Part shown: one piece after another, positions 16,417 through 27,994 of the stretch | How the letters are laid out: the number at the start of each line of letters is the position of its first letter | Position numbering within the stretch: position 1 is the stretch's first letter | Source: Wenyingzhuangia sp. | GTDB lineage: Bacteria > Bacteroidota > Bacteroidia > Flavobacteriales > Flavobacteriaceae | Assembly: GCA_020628175.1 (NCBI GenBank) | Contig: JAHDFK010000007.1 | Span: 1 to 64,000 of the forward strand | DNA: 64,000 nt | Direction of reading: 5' to 3' | Notes under the pieces: model-generated | Databases searched by the model: none | Told to the model about the DNA's origin: nothing | Seen by the model: only the letters and a program-made list of their open reading frames with translations | Position numbers and translations under genes: made by a program

Positions 16417-17184
16417 TTAGTTTTTAGTAATTTCTAGTTCAATAGCACTTTCTATTTCTTTTCGATGGGATGCTAATAAAAAATGACCTGCATTTTTAAA
16501 GGTTTTTAAGTTGATGGTTTTGTGTAAGTCTAAAGCTTTGTTTTTAAATGTTACAATACTTTTATAGCTAATGTAAGCGTCTTTTGTACCATTAAAAAGA
16601 AAAAGTTTGGATTCTAGATAGTTTAGATTGTGTAAAGGAGAGAGTTGTACTTTATCCTGATAAGACATGTTGGTTGTTTTTAGCATAGCATCTTCTTCTA
16701 AAGCAACAGGACTAGCAATACAGAATATCTTATTTGCTTTGGGTATCGTTTTAGAAGTTGTTAACTGTGTCATAAGCGCAATATGCCCACCAGCAGAGTA
16801 CCCAAAGAGATACAATTTGTCTAAATCTATAAATAGTTTTTTAGCATTTAGTTTTAAATAAATCAATGCATCTTTAGCATCTTCTACACAATTTTGTGGA
16901 GTTGTAGTTGTAAAGTTAGCAAGTGTATATGTTACACTAATTGCATTAAAATTTTTTAAAGCATAGTATTTAGCGTGTTCTTCAAAAAATAGGGGAGTTC
17001 CCGAAAACCATCCTCCTGGATGAAAAAATACAATTGTAGGTTTTGTTTTCGTTGTAGTGTTTGAATAATAATGTAGTTTTAATTTTTTGTGTTCGCTTGT
17101 TTTGTAAATGATTTCTTTTGTAATAAGATTTTTATTTTGAGCGTGCATTGTGACAACAGAAATAAGAAGGAGTAAGAATTTCAT
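16417..17184 (-). CDS. Exported alpha/beta hydrolase, esterase/lipase-like
   Basis: This 255-aa protein starts with a signal peptide (MKFLLLLISVVTMHAQ). The oxyanion-hole motif is HPGG at 55-58, a variant of the HGGG of the hormone-sensitive-lipase group. The nucleophile is Ser130 in GYSAG. Asp202 in GTKDAY and His234 in NAGHF complete a convincing triad. It probably hydrolyses a small ester or acts on a carbohydrate ester in the periplasm; the substrate is not predictable. It stands alone, on the opposite strand to the preceding outer-membrane gene. Confidence 0.85.
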   Translation of the reverse strand: MKFLLLLISVVTMHAQNKNLITKEIIYKTSEHKKLKLHYYSNTTTKTKPTIVFFHPGGWFSGTPLFFEEHAKYYALKNFNAISVTYTLANFTTTTPQNCVEDAKDALIYLKLNAKKLFIDLDKLYLFGYSAGGHIALMTQLTTSKTIPKANKIFCIASPVALEEDAMLKTTNMSYQDKVQLSPLHNLNYLESKLFLFNGTKDAYISYKSIVTFKNKALDLHKTINLKTFKNAGHFLLASHRKEIESAIELEITKN

Positions 17185-17258
17185 TAGATAGCTTTGTACA
17201 AATATATTGAAAATAGTTAGTTAAGCAACTACATAGGTGCTGTTGTAATTTTTATGAT

Positions 17259-17293
17259 AAAAAAAAGCCAGAAATTTTAACTTTCTGGCTTTT
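17259..17293 (-). terminator. Terminator after yidC
   Basis: AAAAGCCAGAAA and TTTCTGGCTTTT form a 12-bp stem. On the minus strand it is followed by a run of T, ending the pyrG-yidC transcript. Confidence 0.85.
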
Positions 17294-17317
17294 GAATATT
17301 TCTATAAATAGATATAC

Positions 17318-19204
17318 TTATTTTTTGCTCTTTTGTTGTGCAGCTTGTTGTGCTTGCGCTTGTTTCATAGCTTCGTCTAAACGTTGTTTAAATTTGCTTT
17401 GTTTTTTTGGTTTTTTTCTATTTTCTTGAATTTTAGCTAAAATTTTATCTTCATCAATTACATAGTTCTTAATAACAAACATAATTGTTAAAGTTAATAA
17501 GTTAGATATAAAGTAATACAAACTCAATCCTGAAGCGTAATTGTTAAAGAAAAACAACATCATTAATGGAGAGAAGTACATCATCATCTTCATCATTTTC
17601 TGCATATCTGGCATACCTTCTTGTGCAGGTTGTTGCATAGATATTTGCTGTCCTTGATTCATTCTCATATAAAAGAAAATTGCTACAGAAGCTAATACAG
17701 GAAACAAACTAAAGTGATTTCCGTAAAAACTAGAAATAACAGGAATGTTGGTTGTCCATTCAAATACACTGTCATAAGATGCTAAATCATCAGCCCATAA
17801 AAATGGTTGTTGTCTTAAGTGTATTTCAGAAGGGAAGAAACGGAATAACGCAAAGAAAACAGGCATTTGTAATAAAGCAGGTATACATCCGGCCATCATG
17901 TTTACACCCGATTTACGTTGCAATGCCATTGTTTCTGACTGACGTTTCATTTGGTTTTCTTTACCAGGAAATTTAGCATTAATAGCTTCCATTTCTGGTT
18001 TTAAAACTTTCATTTTTGCACTAGACACGTAAGATTTGTACACCAATGGAGACATTAACAAACGTACAACTAAGGTCATTAAAATAATAACCAAACCGTA
18101 ATTGCTTATAAAACCGCTTAAGAAATGAAAGATAGGAATAAATACATTTCGGTTAATCCAACCAAAAATTCCCCATCCTAAATTCATAACATTTTCAATA
18201 CCTCTATCGTACGATTTTAATTGTTTGTGAATATTGGGTCCAATGTACAAGTTCATGTTATAAGCAAGAGTTCCGTTTGTTAATTTTAACGGAGCCACAG
18301 TGCTAAACTTTTTTGTCGCTAAAGTATCTATTAATGGATCTTTTACTAAAGATTTTGATTTCAGTTCAACTTTATCAAAAGCAGTATCTGACAATAATAT
18401 TGTAGAGAAAAAATGTTGCTTGTACCCAATCCAATTCACACCTTCTTCAATCTCATCATCTTCAGAACCTACAGATAAGTCATCAAATTTTTCGTCTTCT
18501 TTTTCGTAATGTAAAGCCGTCATTTGGTTTTCGTACTTGATACTTTTTTCCTGACGTCTTGCTGTTAAATCCCAATTTAAATTGATGGTATTGTTAGCGT
18601 TAATTACATTTTCTAAACCTACAGATCTTACAGAGAAACCTAACATATAGTCGTTAGGTTTTAATTCGTAGCGATATTCTAAATACTGATTGTTAGAAAC
18701 CATCAATTTAAAAGAAGCTACTTGGCTATTGTTGTTTGCATTTACTGTTGGTGTAAAAACTAAATCTTGCGTATTGATAATCTTATTATCAAGTGTTCCG
18801 AAATTAATATTAAAGTTTGCATTGGCATCTTTAATTAAAAACAAATCATCTTTAGCGTATGTTTTGTAATCTTTTAATTGTGCTTCTACAATTTGCCCTC
18901 CTTTGTTGGCAATTACTAATTTTAAGACTTCGTTTTCTAAAGTTGTTGTAGCGCTTTCATTAGTTCCGTTTGTAACGGCATAAGCAAAAGCTCCATATTT
19001 TTGGGTTGCTTGTACATTTAACAGAGAATCGGTTACAACTAATGTTGCATCAGAAGATGTATTAATTGAGTTTGTGTTTTCAATTTTAGCTTCTTCTTTA
19101 ACAGGCTCTTTGTCTTTACGAGTCATAGAGTACCAAATAAAAACGGCACCAATTAATAAAAACCCTATAATTTGACTTACGTCTAATTTCTTTTTTTCTT
19201 CCAT
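17318..19204 (-). CDS. yidC: Membrane protein insertase YidC
   Basis: YidC inserts proteins into the inner membrane, alone or with the Sec translocon. The 628-aa protein has an N-terminal membrane anchor at about 10-25, a large periplasmic beta-domain (about 60-350), and a C-terminal bundle of membrane segments. The bundle includes GLVIILMTLVVRLLMSPLVY with its conserved hydrophilic-groove arginine. A methionine-rich stretch (about 545-565) and a basic Gln/Lys tail follow, the tail being typical of bacteroidete YidC. It lies 63 bases downstream of pyrG, separated by a hairpin. Confidence 0.96.
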   Translation of the reverse strand: MEEKKKLDVSQIIGFLLIGAVFIWYSMTRKDKEPVKEEAKIENTNSINTSSDATLVVTDSLLNVQATQKYGAFAYAVTNGTNESATTTLENEVLKLVIANKGGQIVEAQLKDYKTYAKDDLFLIKDANANFNINFGTLDNKIINTQDLVFTPTVNANNNSQVASFKLMVSNNQYLEYRYELKPNDYMLGFSVRSVGLENVINANNTINLNWDLTARRQEKSIKYENQMTALHYEKEDEKFDDLSVGSEDDEIEEGVNWIGYKQHFFSTILLSDTAFDKVELKSKSLVKDPLIDTLATKKFSTVAPLKLTNGTLAYNMNLYIGPNIHKQLKSYDRGIENVMNLGWGIFGWINRNVFIPIFHFLSGFISNYGLVIILMTLVVRLLMSPLVYKSYVSSAKMKVLKPEMEAINAKFPGKENQMKRQSETMALQRKSGVNMMAGCIPALLQMPVFFALFRFFPSEIHLRQQPFLWADDLASYDSVFEWTTNIPVISSFYGNHFSLFPVLASVAIFFYMRMNQGQQISMQQPAQEGMPDMQKMMKMMMYFSPLMMLFFFNNYASGLSLYYFISNLLTLTIMFVIKNYVIDEDKILAKIQENRKKPKKQSKFKQRLDEAMKQAQAQQAAQQKSKK

Positions 19205-19218
19205 TGTAATAAAAATAG

Positions 19219-19247
19219 AAGTCTGTCATTTATAAAACGACAGACTT
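19219..19247 (-). other. Hairpin between pyrG and yidC
   Basis: AAGTCTGTC and GACAGACTT form a perfect 9-bp stem with an 11-base loop. On the minus strand it is followed by CTATTTTTATT, a weak T-rich tract. It may be a partial terminator or an RNA-processing site that separates the two genes. Confidence 0.5.
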
Positions 19248-19267
19248 AGTATGTAATTAAGTAATAA

Positions 19268-20929
<1,662 letters not shown>

Positions 20930-21068
20930 CTACGAAATAGAACTACATTTTAACTCTTTTTTTTAGCCTTATTATGTACCTCCATATGCACAGGCTTTTA
21001 AAAAGGAGTAGGGGCTGTTAGCATCCTTTATAAGAAGAAAAAATATTTATTTTTTCGTAAAAAAACAT

Positions 21069-21098
21069 TTGGAGTTCTTAAATAATCACTTATATTTG
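21069..21098 (+). promoter_or_regulatory. rpmH promoter with consensus -33 and -7 elements
   Basis: TTG at 21069-21071 is followed after 19 bases by TATATTTG at 21091-21098, a textbook Bacteroidota housekeeping promoter. The leader to the rpmH ATG is about 70 bases long. Confidence 0.75.
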
Positions 21099-21172
21099 CA
21101 CACGCTTAAGGAAAACCCTGTAAGTACTGAGCTTTAATATCGCAATAAACAAACGACGTAAGATATAATACA

Positions 21173-21331
21173 ATGAAAAGAACGTATCAACCATCGAATA
21201 GAAAGAGAAGAAACAAACACGGTTTCAGAGAGAGAATGGCTTCAGCTAATGGACGTAAAGTCTTAGCTAGAAGAAGAGCTAAAGGTAGAGCTAGCACAAC
21301 TGTTTCTTCGTCTCCAAGACACAAGAAATAA
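21173..21331 (+). CDS. rpmH: 50S ribosomal protein L34
   Basis: This 52-residue, highly basic protein of the large ribosomal subunit is too short for most ORF listings. It starts [18 protein letters not shown] and continues with [19 protein letters not shown], the L34 signature. The strong upstream promoter and the terminator immediately downstream show a single-gene transcript. In many bacteria rpmH lies beside rnpA and dnaA; here it lies between pyrG and carB, and no rnpA is seen. Confidence 0.97.
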   Translation: MKRTYQPSNRKRRNKHGFRERMASANGRKVLARRRAKGRASTTVSSSPRHKK

Positions 21332-21354
21332 GAATGCTATTATTATAATATATT

Positions 21355-21387
21355 AGGTGTTACTTTTATGAGTAACACCTTTTTTTT
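21355..21387 (+). terminator. Terminator after rpmH
   Basis: AGGTGTTACT and AGTAACACCT form a 10-bp stem around a six-base loop, followed by seven T. Confidence 0.9.
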
Positions 21388-21432
21388 GAAATTTTTTTTA
21401 GAATCTAATTCAACTAAAGATAATCAGATTAT

Positions 21433-21440
21433 TATCTTTG
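21433..21440 (+). promoter_or_regulatory. Candidate carB promoter -7 element
   Basis: TATCTTTG matches TAnnTTTG and ends 16 bases before the carB ATG. No clear -33 TTG is seen. Confidence 0.5.
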
Positions 21441-21456
21441 CTACAAAATAAAGAGT

Positions 21457-24312
21457 ATGCCTAAAAATCCTAAAATCAAATCGGTTTTAATTATTGGTTC
21501 AGGTCCAATTGTGATTGGTCAAGCGTGTGAGTTTGATTATTCAGGATCTCAATCAATCCGTTCGTTAAAAGAAGAAGGAATTGAAGTAACTTTAATCAAT
21601 TCAAACCCTGCAACTATAATGACTGACCCGTCGTTAGCAGATAATGTTTACTTAAAGCCTTTAAATACCACCTCTATTAGAGAAATTTTAGATGCACATC
21701 CAAATATTGATGCTGTATTACCTACAATGGGAGGACAAACAGCGTTAAATTTATGTATAGAAGCTGACGAAAAAGGTATTTGGGAAGATCATAACGTTGA
21801 GATGATTGGAGTAGATATTGATGCGATTAATGTAACTGAAGACAGAGAGCAGTTTCGTGAGCTAATGGGTAAGATTGGTGTTGATATGGCACCACAAGCT
21901 ACGGCAACTTCGTTTTTAGAAGGTAAAACAATAGCACAAGAGTTTGGTTTTCCATTATGTATCCGTTCATCGTTTACTTTAGGAGGAGCAGGAGCTGCTA
22001 TTGTATATAATGAAGAAGACTTTGATGAATTGTTACGTAGAGGATTAGAGATTTCTCCAATTCACGAAGTAATGATTGATAAAGCCATGATGGGGTGGAA
22101 AGAATATGAATTAGAATTGTTACGTGATAAAAACGATAACGTTGTAATTGTATGTTCTATCGAAAATATGGATCCAATGGGTATTCATACAGGAGATTCT
22201 ATCACGGTTGCACCAGCAATGACATTAAGTGATTCTACTTTCCAAAAAATGCGTGACTTGGCAATTCACATGATGCGTTCTATTGGAGATTTTGAAGGAG
22301 GTTGTAACGTACAGTTTGCAGTATCTCCAGATGAAAAAGAAGATATTATAGCTATTGAGATTAACCCTCGTGTTTCTCGTTCATCTGCCTTAGCATCAAA
22401 AGCAACAGGATATCCAATTGCAAAAATTGCTACAAAATTAGCTTTAGGGTATAGTTTAGATGAATTAGACAACCAAGTAACAGGAAATACATCTGCTTTA
22501 TTTGAGCCAACGTTAGATTATGTAATTGTAAAAATACCTCGTTTTAACTTTGATAAGTTTGAAGGATGTGATAGAACTTTAGGATTACAAATGAAAGCTG
22601 TTGGAGAAGTAATGGGTATTGGACGTTCTTTCCAAGAGGCATTACACAAAGCAACACAATCATTAGAGATTAAGCGTAATGGTTTAGGAGCTGATGGAAA
22701 AGAGGAAACTCACTACGATACCATCATATCTAAATTAACAAATGCATCTTGGGATAGAGTATTTACTATTTACGATGCTATAAAAGCAGGAATTTCTTTA
22801 CGTAAGATTTACGATATCACAAAAATAGATATGTGGTACTTAAAGCAATACGAAGAATTGTTTGCTTTAGAAAAAGAAATTTCTACTTATAAGTTAGATT
22901 CTTTACCAAAAGAATTGTTGTTAGAGGCAAAACAAAAAGGATACGGAGACAGACAAATAGCGCACATGTTGGGTTGTTTAGAGTCTGAAGTATATAAAAA
23001 GCGTGAAGATTTAAGTATCAATCGTGTATATAAGTTGGTAGATACTTGTGCTGCAGAATTTGAAGCAAGTACACCTTATTACTACTCAACTTTCGAAAAT
23101 GTACAAATTTCTAAAGATGGAGTTGCAGCTTCTGCAAACGAATCTATAGTTACAGAAAAGAAAAAAGTTGTTGTTTTAGGATCTGGACCTAACAGAATTG
23201 GACAAGGTATTGAGTTTGATTACTGTTGTGTACACGGTGTAATGGCTGCAAAAGAAGCAGGTTACGAAACTATAATGATTAACTGTAACCCAGAAACAGT
23301 TTCTACTGATTTTGATACTGCAGATAAATTATATTTTGAACCTGTATTTTGGGAGCATATTTACGATATTATTCAACACGAAAAGCCAGAAGGTGTTATT
23401 GTTCAGTTAGGTGGGCAAACAGCGTTAAAGTTAGCTGAAAAGTTAGAGGCTTATGGAGTAAAAATAATGGGTACAAGTTTCGAAGCTTTAGATTTAGCTG
23501 AGGATAGAGGACGTTTTTCTGATATGTTAACTTCTTTAGAAATTCCTTTCCCACAATTCGGAACAGCAACAAATGCTGACGAAGCTTTAGAAATTGCAGA
23601 CAAATTAGATTTTCCAATTTTAGTACGTCCTTCTTATGTATTAGGAGGTCAGGGAATGAAAATTGTAATTAATAAAGAAGAGTTAGAAGCACATGTTGTA
23701 GAATTATTACGTTCTATACCAGGAAATAAATTATTATTAGATCACTATTTAGAAGGAGCTATTGAAGCTGAAGCTGATGCAATTTGTGATGCTGATGGTA
23801 ATGTATACATTATTGGTATCATGGAGCATATTGAACCATGTGGTGTACACTCTGGAGATTCTAATGCGACCTTACCTCCGTTTAATTTAGGAGAGTTTGT
23901 TATGGATCAAATTAAAGAGCATACAAAGAAAATTGCTGTTGCTTTAAAAACAGTAGGTTTGATCAATATTCAGTTTGCAGTTAAAGATGATACGGTATAT
24001 ATTATCGAAGCAAATCCTAGAGCTTCTCGTACGGTACCGTTTATTGCAAAAGCTTACAAAGAGCCTTATGTAAACTACGCTACAAAAGTAATGTTAGGAG
24101 ATAAAAAAGTTACAGATTTTGATTTCAACCCTCAATTAGAAGGTTTTGCAATTAAGCAACCTGTGTTCTCATTCAATAAATTTCCAAATGTGGATAAGAC
24201 ATTAGGACCTGAAATGAAATCTACAGGAGAATCAATCTTGTTTATAGATAACTTAAAAGATGATGCTTTCTACGAATTGTATTCTAGAAGAAAAATGTAT
24301 TTGAAAAAATAA
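21457..24312 (+). CDS. carB: Carbamoyl-phosphate synthase large subunit, lacking the allosteric domain
   Basis: This subunit makes carbamoyl phosphate from bicarbonate, ammonia and two ATP for pyrimidine and arginine synthesis. Two ATP-grasp halves are clear. The first opens VLIIGSGPIVIGQACEFDYS, and the second, near residue 568, opens VVVLGSGPNRIGQGIEFDYC. Each is followed by the GGQTALNL or GGQTALKL block. At 951 aa it is about 120 residues shorter than the enterobacterial protein. It ends soon after LGPEMKSTGES, so the C-terminal MGS-like domain that binds UMP and ornithine is missing. The small subunit carA is not in the window. Confidence 0.96.
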   Translation: MPKNPKIKSVLIIGSGPIVIGQACEFDYSGSQSIRSLKEEGIEVTLINSNPATIMTDPSLADNVYLKPLNTTSIREILDAHPNIDAVLPTMGGQTALNLCIEADEKGIWEDHNVEMIGVDIDAINVTEDREQFRELMGKIGVDMAPQATATSFLEGKTIAQEFGFPLCIRSSFTLGGAGAAIVYNEEDFDELLRRGLEISPIHEVMIDKAMMGWKEYELELLRDKNDNVVIVCSIENMDPMGIHTGDSITVAPAMTLSDSTFQKMRDLAIHMMRSIGDFEGGCNVQFAVSPDEKEDIIAIEINPRVSRSSALASKATGYPIAKIATKLALGYSLDELDNQVTGNTSALFEPTLDYVIVKIPRFNFDKFEGCDRTLGLQMKAVGEVMGIGRSFQEALHKATQSLEIKRNGLGADGKEETHYDTIISKLTNASWDRVFTIYDAIKAGISLRKIYDITKIDMWYLKQYEELFALEKEISTYKLDSLPKELLLEAKQKGYGDRQIAHMLGCLESEVYKKREDLSINRVYKLVDTCAAEFEASTPYYYSTFENVQISKDGVAASANESIVTEKKKVVVLGSGPNRIGQGIEFDYCCVHGVMAAKEAGYETIMINCNPETVSTDFDTADKLYFEPVFWEHIYDIIQHEKPEGVIVQLGGQTALKLAEKLEAYGVKIMGTSFEALDLAEDRGRFSDMLTSLEIPFPQFGTATNADEALEIADKLDFPILVRPSYVLGGQGMKIVINKEELEAHVVELLRSIPGNKLLLDHYLEGAIEAEADAICDADGNVYIIGIMEHIEPCGVHSGDSNATLPPFNLGEFVMDQIKEHTKKIAVALKTVGLINIQFAVKDDTVYIIEANPRASRTVPFIAKAYKEPYVNYATKVMLGDKKVTDFDFNPQLEGFAIKQPVFSFNKFPNVDKTLGPEMKSTGESILFIDNLKDDAFYELYSRRKMYLKK

Positions 24313-24330
24313 CAAGCATTATCGATTATA

Positions 24331-24366
24331 AAAAAAGAGCAACTCATTTGAGTTGCTCTTTTTTTT
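24331..24366. terminator. Bidirectional terminator between carB and the MFS gene
   Basis: AAAAAAGAGCAACTCA and TGAGTTGCTCTTTTTT form a perfect 16-bp stem with a two-base centre, usable from both sides. Confidence 0.9.
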
Positions 24367-24410
24367 ATGGTTTAAACCTAAGGATTAAACTCTAATATAT
24401 TTACTAGTGA

Positions 24411-25568
24411 TTATTTACTTTTAATAAGTGCAAAAGCTCCTAAGAGAGGGCCTACAGCTAAAAGAATAAAAGTAGTAGGTATAGGTATTAATTGTTGTAA
24501 AAAGTTAAATAGAGCAATACTAATAATAGTAATGGTAAACCCAATACTAGTAGATAGTGTAAGAGCTGTACCGTTGTAGCTTTGTAAAGCTGTTTTATTT
24601 ACGAGTGTAGACAATAAAGGAGAGTCTGCAACAACGGTAATTCCCCATACAATTAATAATGTACCAAATACATGTGGAGAAAAATAAAAGCTAAACGGAC
24701 ATACTAAACAACATAAGGCAGATGTATACATGGCAATTTTTGCTACTTGTATACTTTTGTTTTTAAGGGCTAATTTACCAGCTATAATACAACCTATAGC
24801 ACCAGAACTTATTACAATAAACGAAGCTAATGAAGTATTAAGGTCTGTTAAATTATGATGATTTGCGTAAGCTTTTATAAGTATAGGGGCAAAAGCCCAA
24901 AATGTATACAATTCCCACATATGGCCAAAATAGCCAAAGCAAGCCGTTTTAAAATCTTCTTTTTTAAAGAGTTTAGGAATGATGGAGAAGTCTATTTTTT
25001 GAATTGTTTTTTTTGCGGGAGTATGTAAAAAAAACATCATGATACCTCCTAGTATGGCTAAGCTAGAACTCGATAAAATTACATAACTCCAATCTAAATT
25101 AATTTGAAAACTGGCTACAAAATGAGGGAATCCGGTTCCTAAAACCAAAGCACCTACCAAAACACCTAAAGCATTGCTAACTGTTTTTGGAAAAAAATGA
25201 GCGGCTATTTTCATTCCTACCGGATAGACACCAGCTAAAAACGCACCGGTTAAAAAGCGACATAGAAAAATTTGTTCAAAACTTAAATTTGGGAGCACAA
25301 TAGCAGCATTACACAGGGCACCTAAAATAATACTTAGCGTAAAAACAAAATTTGCTTTGTAGCGATCTGCAATGTTTAATACCGCATAACACAAGCTACC
25401 TATAATAAAACCTAATTGCGTTGCAATGGTTAAATAGGTAAGTAAATTGGGGTTGTTTAAATGGTGTGCTTTAGAAATGTCTAAAAGCACTGCATTGCTA
25501 CTAAACCATAGCGAAGTACCAAAAAATTGACTCAGTACAATAATTAGTAAAATAAGAGTTTTATTCAT
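24411..25568 (-). CDS. Major facilitator superfamily transporter
   Basis: This 385-aa integral inner-membrane protein has about twelve hydrophobic segments, as in MFS permeases. The N-terminus begins LILLIIVLSQFFGTSLWFSS, and the cytoplasmic loop between helices 2 and 3 holds NIADRYKANF, a degenerate motif A (G-x3-D-R). It probably exports or imports a small solute by secondary transport. The substrate is not predictable, and no operon partner gives a clue. Confidence 0.88.
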   Translation of the reverse strand: MNKTLILLIIVLSQFFGTSLWFSSNAVLLDISKAHHLNNPNLLTYLTIATQLGFIIGSLCYAVLNIADRYKANFVFTLSIILGALCNAAIVLPNLSFEQIFLCRFLTGAFLAGVYPVGMKIAAHFFPKTVSNALGVLVGALVLGTGFPHFVASFQINLDWSYVILSSSSLAILGGIMMFFLHTPAKKTIQKIDFSIIPKLFKKEDFKTACFGYFGHMWELYTFWAFAPILIKAYANHHNLTDLNTSLASFIVISSGAIGCIIAGKLALKNKSIQVAKIAMYTSALCCLVCPFSFYFSPHVFGTLLIVWGITVVADSPLLSTLVNKTALQSYNGTALTLSTSIGFTITIISIALFNFLQQLIPIPTTFILLAVGPLLGAFALIKSK

Positions 25569-25639
25569 GCTGTAAAGTTATAACAATAATAGTCGTTAAA
25601 CTGTGGATATCTTTCTGTAAGAAAAGGAAAACTTTCTGT

Positions 25640-25647
25640 TATATTTG
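25640..25647 (+). promoter_or_regulatory. Candidate topB promoter -7 element
   Basis: TATATTTG, an exact TAnnTTTG match, lies 43 bases before the topB ATG. Confidence 0.5.
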
Positions 25648-25690
25648 TTCATCTGTGCTTTTTTATAAAGACTAAAAATTGAGTAGATAA

Positions 25691-27994
25691 ATGAAAGTTT
25701 GTATTGCCGAAAAACCAAGTGTAGCTAAAGAAATTGCTTCTGTATTAGGAGCCAATGTAAGGTGTGATGGTTATTTTGAAGGAAATGGCTATCAGGTAAC
25801 TTGGACTTTTGGACATTTATGTGGTTTGTATGCGCCGCATGAATACAAGCCACATTGGAAAAGTTGGAATTTAGATACTTTACCTATGTTACCTAAAAGG
25901 TTCGAGGTAAAAGTGATGGAAGACAAAGGAGTACAAAAACAATTTAGAACGATTAAATTTTTGTTTGATAAAGCCGATGTTGTTATCAATTGTGGCGATG
26001 CAGGAACAGAAGGAGAATTGATTCAAAGATGGGTAATCAATCAGGCAGAATACAAAGGGAAAGTTGAGCGTTTGTGGATTTCATCCTTAACGACAGAAGC
26101 CATTAAAGAAGGGTTTCAAAAATTGATTCCTGCCGAAGAGTATGATAATTTATACTATGCGGCTAGTTCTAGAGCTATTGGAGACTGGTTGTTGGGTATG
26201 AATGCAACTCGATTGTATACTTTAAAGTATGGTCGAGATAGACAGGTGTTGTCTATCGGTAGAGTGCAAACACCAACGTTGGCTATGGTAGTTAAACGTT
26301 TTTTAGAAATACAAAATTTTAAGCCTCAGCCTTATTGGGAAATCCAAACAAAATATAGAGATACTATTTTTAATAATGAACAAGGTAGGTATTTTAAAAA
26401 AGAAGATGGAGAGGCAACGTTACAGTTAATTAAAGAAAAGCCTTTAGAAATAACCTCGGTAAGTAAAAAGAAAGGAAAAGAATATGCACCAAAGTTATTC
26501 GATTTAACGAGTTTACAAGTGTATTGTAATACGAAGTTTGGTTTTACTGCCGATGAAACATTAAAAATAACACAAGGATTGTACGAAAAAAAAGTAGTTA
26601 CATACCCCAGAGTAGATACTACTTTTTTACCGAATGATGTGTATCCAAAAGTACGAGGAATTCTTTCGAAATTAACAAAATACGAAGTGTTAACTACACC
26701 TGTTTTAGCAGAACCTAAGATTAAAAAATCAGCCAAAGTATTTAACGATAAGAAAGTAACAGATCACCACGCTATTATTCCTACAGGAGTAGAGATTCCG
26801 TTACATGCCAATGCTCAAAAAGTGTACGATATTATAACACGTAGGTTTATTGCTGTTTTTTATCCAGATAGCGAAGTGTCTAATACAACCGTTTTAGCAG
26901 CAATAGAAAAAATAGGATTTAAAACTACAGGAAAAGAAATTTTATCAGAAGGATGGCGTGTTGTTTTTAAAAGGCAAGAACAAGATAAAGAGATTGCCAA
27001 AAAAAGTGATGAAGATAAAATAATGCCCACATTTGTAAAGGGAGAATCGGGTCCGCATGAGCCTTCATTTTTAGAAAAAGAAACCAAACCTCCAAAGCAA
27101 TATACAGAAGCTACATTGTTGCGTGCTATGGAAACAGCAGGAAAACAAGTTGAGGATGATGAGTTAAGGGATTTGATGAAGGAAAACGGAATTGGTAGAC
27201 CTTCTACACGAGCAAGTATTATAGAAACCTTATTTAAAAGAAATTACATAGAACGTAATAAAAAACAACTGTTGCCAACTTCTACAGGGGTTCAGTTAAT
27301 TACTACAATTCAAAATAAATTGTTAAAGTCGGCTCGTCTTACAGGGGAGTGGGAAAAGCAATTGAAAGATATAGAAAAAGGAGCTTATAATGCAGCCACG
27401 TTTATCAATAACATGAAAAAAATGGTAGATGATTTGGTGGTAGAAGTTCGTTTGTCTAATCATAGGCCTATTGTTGTAGATATGGTTACTAAAAAACAAA
27501 TTACTCCTGTAAAAAAAGAAACTAAAGGCGTTGCAGGTAGTGAATGCCCAAAATGTAAGCAAGGCCATCTGTTAAAAGGATCTAAAGCTTATGGCTGTAG
27601 TAAATACAACGAACATTGTGATTTGTTAATTCCGTTTGAATTTCAAGGAAAAAAAATATCAGAAAATCAAATAAAGAGATTGTTAACCAAAGGAAGTACA
27701 GTTACTCTAAAAGGCTTTAAAACGGAAGCTGGTAAAGTAGATGGAACCCTTGTTTTTGATAAGTCGTTCCATTTAGAATTGCAACAAAAACAGTCCGAAA
27801 ATAAAACAAAAGTTCCTGAGGTATTAACTTGTCCTAAATGTAAAAAGGGAACCGTTTTAAAGGGAAAGTCAGCTTATGGCTGTTCAAATTACAAGTCAGG
27901 ATGCAGTTTTAAAATGGACTTTACGACCATTAAAGAAAAATCATCAGGAAAAGAACTAACCAAACAGTTAGTTTGGCAGATACTTAATAGTTAA
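25691..27994 (+). CDS. topB: DNA topoisomerase III (type IA)
   Basis: This type IA topoisomerase passes single strands and resolves replication and recombination intermediates. The Toprim domain begins VCIAEKPSVAKEIASVLGA and continues with NCGDAGTEGELI. The active-site tyrosine is Tyr305 in VVTYPRVDTTFLP. After the core, two C-terminal repeats each carry a four-cysteine zinc-ribbon (CPKCKQGHLLKGSKAYGCS near 618 and CPKCKKGTVLKGKSAYGCS near 715), separated by a topo C-terminal repeat. The 767-aa length is normal for the TopB group. Its 3' end overlaps a small convergent gene by 27 bases. Confidence 0.95.
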   Translation: MKVCIAEKPSVAKEIASVLGANVRCDGYFEGNGYQVTWTFGHLCGLYAPHEYKPHWKSWNLDTLPMLPKRFEVKVMEDKGVQKQFRTIKFLFDKADVVINCGDAGTEGELIQRWVINQAEYKGKVERLWISSLTTEAIKEGFQKLIPAEEYDNLYYAASSRAIGDWLLGMNATRLYTLKYGRDRQVLSIGRVQTPTLAMVVKRFLEIQNFKPQPYWEIQTKYRDTIFNNEQGRYFKKEDGEATLQLIKEKPLEITSVSKKKGKEYAPKLFDLTSLQVYCNTKFGFTADETLKITQGLYEKKVVTYPRVDTTFLPNDVYPKVRGILSKLTKYEVLTTPVLAEPKIKKSAKVFNDKKVTDHHAIIPTGVEIPLHANAQKVYDIITRRFIAVFYPDSEVSNTTVLAAIEKIGFKTTGKEILSEGWRVVFKRQEQDKEIAKKSDEDKIMPTFVKGESGPHEPSFLEKETKPPKQYTEATLLRAMETAGKQVEDDELRDLMKENGIGRPSTRASIIETLFKRNYIERNKKQLLPTSTGVQLITTIQNKLLKSARLTGEWEKQLKDIEKGAYNAATFINNMKKMVDDLVVEVRLSNHRPIVVDMVTKKQITPVKKETKGVAGSECPKCKQGHLLKGSKAYGCSKYNEHCDLLIPFEFQGKKISENQIKRLLTKGSTVTLKGFKTEAGKVDGTLVFDKSFHLELQQKQSENKTKVPEVLTCPKCKKGTVLKGKSAYGCSNYKSGCSFKMDFTTIKEKSSGKELTKQLVWQILNS

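Noticed and set aside
24331..24366. Possible small RNA between carB and the MFS gene
   Set aside because: The perfect stem flanked by A and T runs is explained by a bidirectional terminator.
26332..26736. Minus-strand frame of 134 codons inside topB
   Set aside because: It is antisense to the conserved topoisomerase core and has no signature.
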